From contig JAHLMK010000013.1 in NCBI GenBank assembly GCA_019915135.1, forward strand, positions 1,364,001-1,428,000: DNA of 64,000 nucleotides, read 5' to 3'. Positions 63,851-64,000 of the stretch are shown here, piece by piece. The position numbers and the translations under genes are program-made. Source of the stretch: Strobilurus pachycystidiatus (lineage: Eukaryota > Basidiomycota > Agaricomycetes > Agaricales > Physalacriaceae). A model generated the notes under the pieces. It was given only the letters and a program-made list of their open reading frames with translations, did not search any database and had not been told where the DNA came from. Every line of letters starts with the position of its first letter. Position 1 is the stretch's first letter.

Positions 63851-63904
63851 GCCCAGAAGACGAAATCCGAGAAAACCGAGGCTTTCGGATTTCGTCTTCT
63901 GGGC
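63851..63904. repeat. perfect 20-bp hairpin
   Basis: The left arm gcccagaagacgaaatccga (63851-63870) and the right arm (63885-63904) are exact reverse complements around a 14-base loop. The arms show no decay. It could be a foldback transposon end or a source of small RNA. Confidence 0.75.
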
Positions 63905-64000
63905 TGCATTTGGTTATGCCCCTGGCATCCACGTGGCTTTTTTCCTCTTGTCCTCGCACTACCAACCGGGGTGTGAGGCTGTTATAGTATAGTGCCTCGG

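Overview
The window looks like nuclear DNA from a filamentous basidiomycete, most likely an agaricomycete. Coding regions are cut by many short introns (47 to 65 nt, GT...AG, usually with a CTAAC/CTAAT-like branch point). There is one intron-bearing tRNA gene and many LTR retrotransposons and terminal-inverted-repeat elements. Several families present are typical of mushroom-forming fungi: PKL-type atypical kinases, CsbD-like small proteins, and bHLH and C2H2 regulators. I cannot name the species from the sequence.

Layout. 1-5062: no convincing gene, but several layers of decayed repeats. 5063-6369: a bHLH transcription factor. 7775-10026: a young LTR element that encodes only Gag. 12178-15219: two divergently transcribed orphan genes. 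15912-18348: a coiled-coil gene remnant split by a 1.37-kb TA-flanked inverted-repeat element. 21497-22872: two neighbouring CsbD-like genes sharing intron positions. 23868-24992 and 37266-38384: two PKL-type kinase-like genes; a decayed third copy lies at 46430-46830. 25484-36119: a small gene whose first intron appears to have received a nested stack of retroelements (A, with B in its 3' LTR, with a solo LTR C inside B). 38472-40772: a ten-exon orphan gene. 42209-43680: an LRR-like gene with an apparent frameshift. 43937-45280 and 55341-56126: three genes sharing a short C-terminal module. 50225-51088: a two-finger C2H2 factor. 56751-56835: tRNA-Pro. 56879-59822: a probable non-autonomous inverted-repeat element. 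60282-64000: small putative genes, G-rich minisatellites and a perfect hairpin.

No metabolic cluster or operon-like unit is visible. The genes are mostly lineage-restricted or regulatory, and the window is best read as an accessory, repeat-rich segment in which local duplication (kinases, CsbD-like, C-terminal-module family) and transposition have been the main forces. Exon structures are my own reading from splice signals and frame continuity; most gene starts are supported by an ATG and sometimes a TATA box, and the uncertain ones are flagged.
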